Shown here piece after piece: positions 6,099 to 12,207 of a stretch of 21,075 nucleotides of DNA. The notes beneath the pieces were generated by a model. That model saw only the letters and a program-made list of their open reading frames with translations. It was not told the origin of the DNA and did not search any database. The stretch is from CAZJPS01 sp964548055. Its GTDB lineage: Bacteria > Patescibacteriota > Gracilibacteria > Peribacterales > Peribacteraceae. Position 1 is the first letter of the stretch; each line of letters opens with the position of its first letter. The translations under genes and the position numbers were made by a program. The DNA is taken from the NCBI GenBank assembly GCA_964548055.1, contig CAZJPS010000016.1:1-21075 (forward strand), in the 5' to 3' direction.

Positions 6099-7132
6099 TT
6101 ATGCGGTAAAGAGCGTTGGATTCTCCTTTGGAATCTCCCGTCCCAATTTTTCGTACGTCCTCTTGGTCGCAATGCGGCCTTTGGGAGTTCGCTGTAAGTA
6201 TCCTTGTTGTAAAAGATACGGCTCGTACACGTCTTCTACCGTCCCCTCTTCTTCTGCGAGCACTGCTGCCAAAGTAGAAAGCCCCACAGGCCCTCCACCA
6301 AAAGAATCCACAATCGATTCCAAGAGCATCCGGTCTGTGGAATCGAGTCCATCTTCATCAATGCCTAACGATGTAAGTGTCATCTCCACGGCCGGACGGC
6401 TGATGGTGGTTTCCCCTTTTACAGATGCAAAATCACGTACAGCGCGCACAAGCCTATTCGCAATGCGTGGTGTAGCACGGCTAGAGGATGCGATTCTTTC
6501 TGCAGCGTCATCCGTAAGCTCCACGCCTAAAATCTGGGCAGATCTTGCTACGATCTTCTTCATGTCGGGAATATCGTAGAAGGCCATCTTAAACTGATGA
6601 ATAAAACGATCGCGGAACGGGGCACTGACAGAACCTGCTTTTGTCGTGGCACCGACCAATGTAAAAGGCTTAAGCGTGAGGCGCATAGAACGCGCTGTGG
6701 GACCCTTTCCAATAACCAAATCGAGAGCAAAATCTTCCATAGCGCTGTAGAGTATTTCTTCCACGACCGCGCGAAGACGGTGAATTTCATCAATAAAAAG
6801 GATGTCTCCTTCTTGTAAATTACTGAGTATAGAAGCAAGGTCACCTGGTTTTTCAAGCGCGGGACCGCTCGTTATACGAATCTGTGCCCCCATTTCGCGC
6901 GCTGCAATATGGGCGAGTGTAGTTTTACCCAGCCCTGGAGGGCCATGCAGAAGCGTGTGTCCCAATGGCTCTTTTCTAGATTTTGCAGCCTGAATGTGCG
7001 TTATTAAATGATCTTTCAGTTTCCCCTGCCCGATGTACTCACTCAGTGTTCGTGGACGTAGTGTTACTTCAAACACTGTTGTATCTGTAGGTGCTTGCGT
7101 AGGCGTGAGAAGCGGAGCCGGTGGGGTTTGTC
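6099..7132 (-). CDS. ruvB: Holliday junction branch migration ATPase RuvB (5' end in gap)
   Basis: RuvB is the AAA+ hexameric motor that drives RuvA-bound Holliday junctions during recombination repair. From the GTG at 7076, motifs are RPRTLSEYIGQ (7-17), Walker A GPPGLGKT (45-52), Walker B DEIH (96-99), GATTKAGS (sensor I region) and TPRIANRLVRAVRDFA, followed by the winged-helix end FFGGPVGL-type segment and GYLQRTPKGRIAT. The frame stays open upstream of 7076 through 18 more codons (a Pro/Thr-rich stretch, QTPPAPLLTPTQAPTDTT) into the run of N at 7133. The true start is therefore probably hidden in the gap: E. coli RuvB also carries about 20 residues before this point. The stop is TAA at 6099-6101. 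No ruvA or ruvC is in the window. Confidence 0.95.
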
Positions 7133-7232
7133 NNNNNNNNNNNNNNNNNNNNNNNNNNNNNNNNNNNNNNNNNNNNNNNNNNNNNNNNNNNNNNNNNNNN
7201 NNNNNNNNNNNNNNNNNNNNNNNNNNNNNNNN
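7133..7232. other. Assembly gap, 100 N
   Basis: Exactly 100 N, a conventional placeholder of unknown true length. It hides the ruvB start and any promoter there. The right edge is the repeat TTGGGATTTGGGATTT, a likely cause of the assembly break. Confidence 0.98.
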
Positions 7233-7250
7233 CTTGGGATTTGGGATTTA
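7233..7250. repeat. TTGGGAT tandem repeat E, gap-edge copy
   Basis: CTTGGGATTTGGGATTTA directly abuts the N run. The same 7-mer (TTGGGAT/TTGGGATTT) occurs three times inside dus near 12436-12470. Confidence 0.8.
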
Positions 7251-7289
7251 CTCCAGGCTTACTCTGCTTCTCGTTCATCAAACATACGC

Positions 7290-7295
7290 TACAAT
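7290..7295 (+). promoter_or_regulatory. -10-like TACAAT
   Basis: TACAAT ends eight bases before ATG 7304, consistent with a leaderless transcript. The -35 region is poor. Confidence 0.4.
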
Positions 7296-7303
7296 AACCA
7301 CCA

Positions 7304-7879
7304 ATGTCCCTCTTCCAGCGTTTCGCAACGGCCATTATCTTTATTCTCATCCTTACAGGACTTGGAACCACCGATGCGCTGCTCACATCGGATATGCAAT
7401 GGATCCCTCAAGACGGAAACTCCTTATCTAGTGCACAGCCTTTGGGAATAGAGAAACAGAATGGCCCCGATGTATTTGATGTATTGAACAAGGAAGGAAT
7501 TGCAACGGAGAACACCGATGAACAAAGTATTCTCCATGATATAGTGCCAGAAGGAACACCGACGGAAGCACGAACACTTCTTATGAATAATGATCGCTTG
7601 GCCTATTTTTCTTGGACAGAGTCACCGGATGTGAAAGTGTACTTTAGTGCTCTCAAAGAAGCGCTACGCACCTCTTTTTCGTCGCACATGCAGGATTTAG
7701 TTGATGAAAATCAGGTAAGAGAAGGCAAGCCCCTTCGAAATGTTCTCAGCTTTAAAGATCCTGCTATCCACGAAGAACGGCTGCTCTTCATCCGCGTGCG
7801 ACAACGCATGTACGAATTCCATGTACCGGAGGGAAAAGAAGGTGAGGTTCAGAGATTGATGGATTCCCTAACGGAATAA
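7304..7879 (+). CDS. Hypothetical exported or anchored protein, 191 aa
   Basis: The N-terminus MSLFQRFATAIIFILILTGL is a signal peptide or single anchor (hydrophobic core about 8-20, followed by GTTDALL). The rest (about 165 aa) is soluble and acidic, with a mixed alpha/beta segment RLAYFSWTESPDVKVYFSAL (near 98-117) and a charged helical end. There are no Cys and no catalytic motif I recognise. The TACAAT eight bases upstream supports ATG 7304. A large hairpin starts at its stop codon. The function is unknown; an envelope location is inferred from the N-terminus. Confidence 0.7.
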   Translation: MSLFQRFATAIIFILILTGLGTTDALLTSDMQWIPQDGNSLSSAQPLGIEKQNGPDVFDVLNKEGIATENTDEQSILHDIVPEGTPTEARTLLMNNDRLAYFSWTESPDVKVYFSALKEALRTSFSSHMQDLVDENQVREGKPLRNVLSFKDPAIHEERLLFIRVRQRMYEFHVPEGKEGEVQRLMDSLTE

Positions 7880-7973
7880 GGGGACAAAGGGCATAAAGGT
7901 TGTAAAGGTGATAAAGGTTTTTAGTAAAAGACTTTTGTCCCTTTTGTCCCCTTTAAAACCTTTGCCCCCTTAG
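7878..7973 (+). repeat. Repeat D copy 1, forming a long terminator-like hairpin
   Basis: The arm 7878-7891 (AAGGGGACAAAGGG) overlaps the stop codon and pairs with 7939-7953 (CCCTTTTGTCCCCTT) with one bulge. The intervening bases repeat GTAAAGG/ATAAAGG units. Related sequence occurs at 8731-8776 and 17906-18013. It may end transcription before rplK. Confidence 0.65.
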
Positions 7974-7986
7974 ACAGAAGAGTCTA

Positions 7987-8015
7987 TTGACCTTCAGACC
8001 TCACATCAGTAAAGT
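7987..8015 (+). promoter_or_regulatory. rplK promoter
   Basis: TTGACC (7987-7992), a 17-nt spacer and TAAAGT (8010-8015), with ATG 8025 nine bases later. Transcription would start about three bases before the ATG, leaving no room for a Shine-Dalgarno site. Confidence 0.55.
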
Positions 8016-8024
8016 TCCCCAGCT

Positions 8025-8447
8025 ATGGCTAAACAAGTCAAGAAGGTTATCAAAGTGAAGGCAAAAGGCGGACAGGCTAATCCTGCCCCTCCTCTGGGTC
8101 CTGCATTGGGTCAGGCCGGTGTAGATATCAATGGTTTCTGCACCAAATTCAATGCGCAAACCAAAGGCCAGATGGGCCAGGAACTGCCAGTGGTGATCAC
8201 GGTGTACGATGATCGCAGCTTCACCTTTATCGTAAAGCAGCCAGCAGCATCTACCCTTATAAAGGAGGCAGCCAAGATTCAATCCGGAAGTGGAGAACCA
8301 AACAAGAAAAAGGTTGGAAAAATCAGCAAGGCCCAGCTCCGCCAGATTGCAGAACGCAAAATGCCGGATCTCAATGCCAACGATATCGAACAGGCAGAAA
8401 AGATTATTGCGGGATCGGCACGAAGCATGGGGATCACGATCGAGTAA
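8025..8447 (+). CDS. rplK: 50S ribosomal protein L11
   Basis: L11 binds the GTPase-associated centre of 23S rRNA with the L10-L12 stalk. The 140-aa product is full length. The N-terminal domain has KAKGGQANPAPPLGPALGQAGVDI-type sequence (the Pro-rich thiostrepton-linked loop near 20-28), and the C-terminal rRNA-binding domain ends SARSMGITIE. It is preceded by a promoter only nine bases upstream. In most bacteria rplA follows directly. Here 1.55 kb, containing repeats and a membrane protein gene, separates the two. Confidence 0.98.
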   Translation: MAKQVKKVIKVKAKGGQANPAPPLGPALGQAGVDINGFCTKFNAQTKGQMGQELPVVITVYDDRSFTFIVKQPAASTLIKEAAKIQSGSGEPNKKKVGKISKAQLRQIAERKMPDLNANDIEQAEKIIAGSARSMGITIE

Positions 8448-8542
8448 GACCTCGACTGAGGAAATTTTAAAAAGGTACGTTTCAACATACAAGAAAACAG
8501 GAGGAAAAGAATTTTTTTATAATTAAATTGTCATGCCCCAAG

Positions 8543-8575
8543 CATGTCATGGTGAGCTTGTCGAACCACGACATG
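8543..8575. repeat. Hairpin repeat C (GAGCTTGTCGA loop)
   Basis: CATGTCATGGT (8543-8553) pairs with ACCACGACATG (8565-8575) with one mismatch around the loop GAGCTTGTCGA. The wording GGTGAGCTTGTCGAACCA is typical of dispersed palindromic repeats in many bacterial genomes. Confidence 0.65.
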
Positions 8576-8607
8576 CGGTCCCGATGGAAATATTTCCACG
8601 GTAACTG

Positions 8608-8633
8608 CGGGTGAGGAAACCCACTCTGCGGTA
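8608..8633 (-). repeat. Dispersed repeat B, copy 2
   Basis: On the minus strand, TACCGCAGAGTGGGTTTCCT then CACCCG. It matches 5524-5548 apart from a few substitutions and one indel. Confidence 0.65.
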
Positions 8634-8683
8634 CGGAATTTTTCTTTTCGTTAATTATTGAAATTGGAATTTTCTTGTAACTT

Positions 8684-8706
8684 GAAATTTCGTACTGTGA
8701 AATTTC
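8684..8706. repeat. Two GAAATTTC palindromes, 15-bp period
   Basis: The self-complementary octamer GAAATTTC occurs at 8684-8691 and 8699-8706 with seven bases between. The layout resembles paired operator half sites but could equally be part of the repeat mosaic. Confidence 0.4.
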
Positions 8707-8730
8707 TTCGGAAGGTCTAGATCAAAAAAA

Positions 8731-8776
8731 ATCCTTTATCCCCTTTACAACCTTTGTCCCCTTTTTCCCCTTCCCT
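8731..8776 (-). repeat. Repeat D, copy 2
   Basis: The minus strand reads GGGGACAAAGG-TTGTAAAGGGGATAAAGG. It aligns with the first arm of the 7878-7973 hairpin but lacks the second arm. Confidence 0.65.
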
Positions 8777-8787
8777 CTCGCCACATC

Positions 8788-9588
8788 ATGTCCCTGCATC
8801 TCCGCAATGCCTTTAGCGTGCACGAAACTTCGCACTGTTTTATGCTCTCTCTGTTTCCCGCTCTCTCGCATATGATGTTTCTTCCTTATCTTGGTTTTGG
8901 CATGGTAGCAGGTTTTTATGCTTTGCTGTTCATGTTTCTTGTATTTCAGATTTTTGTTCTGTTCTTTACGCCAAGCATGCTTACACAAGGCGCAAGGCCA
9001 CTCGCAGTAGGCAAAGCAGTGTACTGTTACTTGCTGCAAGGATTTGGCATTATCTTGATGTCTGCAGGCGGTCTTCCTGCTGTGAATGCCGTTACTGTTC
9101 GCCTGGTAACTGGAACCGATACACTTAGCACAGAAATGTATTTGGCACTTCTTATTATTTTTTCTTTTGGGGGTCTTACATTTTTATGGCATGAAAAAAT
9201 GGCGCAATCAATAGATGACACTTCAAAGAGAGTATGTAGTGCTGTGTATTGGTTCAGTCTCAAGTTGGTTGGATACATTCTCTGCCTCGTTTCACTGCTT
9301 GCTTTCTTCCTTACTCTCCTCTTCCTTCGAGAGATGGTAGATGCAACGTGGTGGATCATGCCGACAATATTCTTCCTCTACGGCCTCCTTCTTTCTTGGT
9401 GTACACGCACGGATGTGGTTGCATCTGCTCCTCTTCGCTCAATACCCTCACCAGCTCCTGCAAAAACACTCGTCGCAACCACCCCTTCTGTTCCTCCGGT
9501 AAAGAAACCACTGCCACCGAGTAAGAACAGTAAAAAGATGACGATTTCTAAGAAGAAAAGTGAGGGGCTTGATAGCCTCATGCGCTAA
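8788..9588 (+). CDS. Hypothetical polytopic membrane protein, 266 aa
   Basis: Five to six hydrophobic spans are visible, at about residues 30-60, 74-101, 114-134, 151-180 and 189-204. They are followed by a long cytoplasmic-looking tail (205-266) rich in Pro, Ser, Lys and Ala (KKPLPPSKNSKKMTISKKK) that ends SEGLDSLMR. I do not recognise the family. The start is uncertain: ATG 8788, 8842, 8872 and 8875 all precede the first span and none has a Shine-Dalgarno site. It lies between rplK and rplA, an unusual position, with repeats upstream and a textbook terminator 160 bases downstream, so it was probably inserted into the ribosomal locus. Confidence 0.65.
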   Translation: MSLHLRNAFSVHETSHCFMLSLFPALSHMMFLPYLGFGMVAGFYALLFMFLVFQIFVLFFTPSMLTQGARPLAVGKAVYCYLLQGFGIILMSAGGLPAVNAVTVRLVTGTDTLSTEMYLALLIIFSFGGLTFLWHEKMAQSIDDTSKRVCSAVYWFSLKLVGYILCLVSLLAFFLTLLFLREMVDATWWIMPTIFFLYGLLLSWCTRTDVVASAPLRSIPSPAPAKTLVATTPSVPPVKKPLPPSKNSKKMTISKKKSEGLDSLMR

Positions 9589-9725
9589 ACATTGGTTTCC
9601 CTGTCCCAATCACTTCTAAATCTTACTGCTACTTTCCATCACCAATTACGCTCTCCTCCTGTACCGCGAAGCGCCTGTAGTTGATGAAGAAATGGCAAAA
9701 TATTGAGTTTTAAGAACATTATGAG

Positions 9726-9793
9726 TAGATTGGATCGCAAAGTGGTATCTTAAAGCAGCAAATACGCCTTTGCTGCTTTTTGCGTACAATCTA
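9726..9793 (+). ncRNA. Compound stem-loop containing a terminator-type hairpin
   Basis: Three coaxial stems: TAGATTG (9726-9732) with CAATCTA (9787-9793); CGCAA (9736-9740) with TTGCG (9780-9784); and AAAGCAGCAAA (9752-9762) with TTTGCTGCTTT (9769-9779), with an 11-nt one-sided bulge at 9741-9751. The asymmetric bulge and matched outer stems go beyond a simple terminator. RNA function is inference. Confidence 0.4.
9752..9781 (+). terminator. Rho-independent terminator
   Basis: A perfect 11-bp stem AAAGCAGCAAA/TTTGCTGCTTT, loop TACGCC, with the stem running into TTTTT (9777-9781). It is well placed to end transcripts from the membrane protein gene or to act as an attenuator for rplA. Confidence 0.75.
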
Positions 9794-9813
9794 TTGCACT
9801 TTCCAGTACCTGA

Positions 9814-9972
9814 AGGCAAAATCCTTGCCTCGTGGAAGTCATTCGGTTCCGGATGACGCCTCTCTCTTACTCTTTCTGAAAGACCTTGCGAGGACTGGCT
9901 CCGCAAGACCGAGCAACTCTTCTCAGGGAAAAGAGAGCCCATGAGAGAAAAACCGCAGGTTTGTCTCTCATG
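9814..9972 (+). promoter_or_regulatory. Hairpin-rich leader of rplA
   Basis: Five successive stems: AGGCAA/TTGCCT (9814-9830); GTCATTC/GGATGAC (9838-9857); CTTGCG/CGCAAG (9885-9907); CTCTT/AAGAG (9917-9935); and CATGAGAGA/TCTCTCATG (9940-9972) with inner AAACC/GGTTT. The last ends 27 bases before ATG 10000. A possible -10, TACAAT (9785-9790), would include them all in the leader. L1 autoregulation is known in other bacteria, but no known L1 site was matched here. Confidence 0.45.
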
Positions 9973-9999
9973 CTTACCACCACGTTCCCCCACTCTATT

Positions 10000-10701
10000 A
10001 TGGTATCCAAACAGAGTCCTCTCGCCCGCAGACGCGGAAAGAACTACGCAGCAAAGAAAGCACTGCTTACAAAGCCTAGCTACTCAATAGAAGAAGCAAC
10101 TGAGCTTTTGCCTAAGCTCTCTACTGCCAAATTTGATTGCAGCGCAGAGCTTCATATCCGCATCAACGCTGATACCACTCAGGCTGATCAATTGGTACGC
10201 ACCACGGTGAGTCTTCCGCACGGAACAGGAAAGAAAGTACGCATCGCAGCATTTGTGCCCGATGATATGATTGATGAAGCAAAAAAAGCTGGAGCCGATC
10301 TTGCAGGGAATGAGGACCTTATCAAGCAGATTGAAGGCGGAAAAATTGATTTCGATATCGCCGTGGCTGTTCCCCGCATGATGAAAGATCTTGGAAAAAT
10401 TGCAAAGACTCTCGGGCAAAAAGGCCTCATGCCATCACCAAAGTCTGGAACTGTGACAGAGAAAGTTGCCAAAGCTATTGAAGAACTGAAGCGTGGTCGC
10501 ATCGAATGTAAAATGGATAAGCAGGGCATTATCCATACCGTCTTCGGAAAAGTATCCTTCGGCGCAAAGAAGCTCCAAGAAAACTTGGAAGCAGTTCTCC
10601 AGGCCGTAAAAGAAGCTCAGCCATCTGGCATTAAAGGCGAGTACATTGGCAGTATTTCCATCAGTCCCACTATGGGACCGAGCGTGAAAGTTCAAATGTA
10701 A
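10000..10701 (+). CDS. rplA: 50S ribosomal protein L1
   Basis: L1 forms the mobile L1 stalk at the ribosomal E site and represses its own mRNA in many bacteria. The 233-aa product is full length, from MVSKQSPLARRRGKNYAAKK through the domain I/II sequence TVSLPHGTGKKVRIA, PRMMKDLGKIAKTLGQKGLM-P and GTVT to the end SPTMGPSVKVQM. ATG 10000 gives a normal N-terminus; the frame is open back to 9886, but that would translate through the hairpins. No Shine-Dalgarno site is visible. L1 is reported missing from some Parcubacteria, so its presence argues mildly against those lineages. rplJ and rplL do not follow. Confidence 0.98.
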   Translation: MVSKQSPLARRRGKNYAAKKALLTKPSYSIEEATELLPKLSTAKFDCSAELHIRINADTTQADQLVRTTVSLPHGTGKKVRIAAFVPDDMIDEAKKAGADLAGNEDLIKQIEGGKIDFDIAVAVPRMMKDLGKIAKTLGQKGLMPSPKSGTVTEKVAKAIEELKRGRIECKMDKQGIIHTVFGKVSFGAKKLQENLEAVLQAVKEAQPSGIKGEYIGSISISPTMGPSVKVQM

Positions 10702-10704
10702 TGT

Positions 10705-10977
10705 ATGAGGATATTTTCACCAGACAATAATCCTGAAGATGAGGCTGTTGCGCGTACTGAAGGAGTAGTAGAGTCCAACAGCCCGAATGGAGAAGGAATT
10801 ATTGGCCGTGAGAAATTTGATAAAGCATCAACCCAAAGACGCAATCAGCAAAAAATTCAAGAAGCATTCATCGATTCGCAGCGAAGAAGACTGAAATGGT
10901 TCCGAGGGGGATCTGTCGTAACGCAAAGTGATGATGTTGATCATCATCAAGACCATGCCGGCTACGACGATAAATAG
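10705..10977 (+). CDS. Hypothetical protein, 90 aa
   Basis: It starts three bases after the rplA stop (ATG 10705) with no own ribosome site, so it is probably translated by coupling to rplA. The N-terminal 30 residues are acidic and disordered-looking (PDNNPEDEAVARTEGVV), the middle is strongly basic and helical (REKFDKASTQRRNQQKIQEA, then RRRLKWFRGG), and the end is His/Asp-rich (DDVDHHQDHAGYDDK). No family is recognised. A basic core beside a ribosomal gene would suit RNA binding, but that is speculation. Confidence 0.6.
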   Translation: MRIFSPDNNPEDEAVARTEGVVESNSPNGEGIIGREKFDKASTQRRNQQKIQEAFIDSQRRRLKWFRGGSVVTQSDDVDHHQDHAGYDDK

Positions 10978-11033
10978 ATAAAACGTGGCTCCTTTGAAAC
11001 AAAAACACAGGACAAATGTTTAGATTTCTTGAC

Positions 11034-11052
11034 TCCTCTTCGTCCCAGAGGA
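11034..11052 (+). other. Small hairpin before the 11063 gene
   Basis: TCCTCT (11034-11039) pairs with AGAGGA (11047-11052), loop of seven. It lies ten bases before ATG 11063 and would occlude the only purine-rich AGAGG that could serve as a ribosome site. Confidence 0.35.
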
Positions 11053-11062
11053 AAATTGAATC

Positions 11063-11461
11063 ATGGTTCATTTTCGTTTTGAAAATAATCTTGCTGGAGC
11101 CAATGACGTAGATATAGAAGGGTTAGCAGATCACTTTTTTAAAGAGTTTCCTGAGCAAAGAAACTTTATTTCTCATGCTCGTACACAACGTACGCCACAA
11201 AAACAGCAGGAGGTGCTCAGGGCCTTTATTCAAAAATTAATTGAAAGATTGCTGTATTTGCCTCCAGCAGCAGCATGTATAGACACAACTCTTTCGGACA
11301 CTAAACCAACCGATTCACTCGAAAAAGCTAGGCGCCAACTAAAACTCATCAACCCGAAACTTATTCAAACTCTCGCAGCAAAAACTGGTAAATCTTATGA
11401 TGAATGTGAACAAATGCTTTTGCATAAATTTCAATGCTCTCATAATCAAGAAACTGAATGA
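11063..11461 (+). CDS. Hypothetical protein next to the PP2C phosphatase, 132 aa
   Basis: A soluble, mainly helical protein with no signal peptide or membrane span. The N-terminal part (1-35) contains NDVDIEGLADHFFKEFPEQR; a helix with Gln/Lys (QKQQEVLRAFIQKLIERLLYLP) follows, then a Thr/Asp linker and a C-terminal helical part (KLINPKLIQTLAAKTGKSYD) with two late Cys. Its TGA overlaps the ATG of the phosphatase (ATGA at 11458-11461), which implies translational coupling and suggests a functional link, for example as a partner or substrate. The family is unrecognised. TTGACT at 11029 is a weak candidate -35. Confidence 0.65.
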   Translation: MVHFRFENNLAGANDVDIEGLADHFFKEFPEQRNFISHARTQRTPQKQQEVLRAFIQKLIERLLYLPPAAACIDTTLSDTKPTDSLEKARRQLKLINPKLIQTLAAKTGKSYDECEQMLLHKFQCSHNQETE

Positions 11462-12207
11462 TAGATAGCTGTCGGGGAATCATCATAGGTGGGCCAGACG
11501 TACAGCCTCGCGCAGAAATAAAAACTGAGCATTTTAGTACTGCAGCGGCATGCGATAAAGGATTTGAAAGAGAAGGTAACAACCAAGATAGAGTGGTTCT
11601 TACATCAAATCTCTTCGCGGTCATCGATGGAATGGGTGGATGCAAAGATGGTGAAAAAGCAGCTGAACTTCTTGCAGAAGAGCTACTGCGCACTCCAATG
11701 AACATTCCACATGCAATAGAATGCGCGCAGGAACGTATGAACTGGATTGCAGATCATGCAGGGGCATGCATCATGGCTACACGGCTATACCCACTCAGAG
11801 CTGGAATCCACTGCGAAAGCTATCAGGCAGGAGATGTACGAAGAATCATCACACACAAAAGAAGCATCCTCGATTGGCTTTTCAAGCGAACACCTTTTGA
11901 GTCTTCGCTAGACGAAGGTATTGGAAACAAAGTCTATAACTTCATTTCTTCCCATAAAAATTGCCCCACGCACCACGAAACGATTGTTCATCCGGGCCAA
12001 CGAATTTTTCTCTGTAGTGATGGTGTGACGGGAAATATTTCAATACCAGAGATGCTTGCACTCGTTCAAGGCAAAACGCATACGCAGGCACTAGATATCA
12101 TCTGGGAAATAACAGAAGAGCGCATGAAAAAATACAAAGAAAGGCGCAATCAGCAGTTGCCGGCAAAAAAAGATAATCGCAGTTGTATCGTGATCGATAT
12201 CACATGA
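11458..12207 (+). CDS. PP2C-family protein serine/threonine phosphatase
   Basis: PP2C enzymes are metal-dependent phosphatases that remove phosphate from Ser/Thr residues. The 249-aa product shows the family motifs in order: GNNQDR (40-45), the metal-binding VIDGMGG (55-61), GACIMAT (102-107), a GDVRR counterpart of the GDSR motif (125-129), FLCSDGVTGNI (184-194) and the terminal KDNRSCIVI (238-246), in place of the usual DN-T-VV. The key Asp residues (D44, D57, D187, D239) are kept. The N-terminal 30 residues are an extra lead-in. No kinase is in the window. The start overlaps the previous gene by four bases, and the TGA at 12205-12207 directly abuts the dus stop on the other strand. Confidence 0.88.
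   Translation: MIDSCRGIIIGGPDVQPRAEIKTEHFSTAAACDKGFEREGNNQDRVVLTSNLFAVIDGMGGCKDGEKAAELLAEELLRTPMNIPHAIECAQERMNWIADHAGACIMATRLYPLRAGIHCESYQAGDVRRIITHKRSILDWLFKRTPFESSLDEGIGNKVYNFISSHKNCPTHHETIVHPGQRIFLCSDGVTGNISIPEMLALVQGKTHTQALDIIWEITEERMKKYKERRNQQLPAKKDNRSCIVIDIT

Larger units (their letters stand above)
8448..8787. other. 340-base repeat-rich intergenic region
   Basis: No gene is seen. The stretch holds a hairpin at 8543-8575, a palindrome TGGAAATATTTCCA around 8585-8598, repeat B copy 2 (8608-8633), the twin palindromes at 8684-8706 and repeat D copy 2 (8731-8776). Confidence 0.6.
9589..9999. other. 411-base structured non-coding region before rplA
   Basis: No convincing gene is seen on either strand. 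The first 135 bases look featureless. From 9726 on, inverted repeats are almost continuous: a compound stem-loop at 9726-9793, then five hairpins at 9814-9972. These are listed separately. Confidence 0.6.

Noticed and set aside
8001..8492. 163-codon minus-strand frame
   Set aside because: It is the antisense shadow of rplK, whose protein is unmistakable.
9646..9993. Open frame of 115 codons on the minus strand before rplA
   Set aside because: Composition is Arg/Ser/His rich without domain-like pattern, and it runs through the hairpins. A structured non-coding region is more likely.
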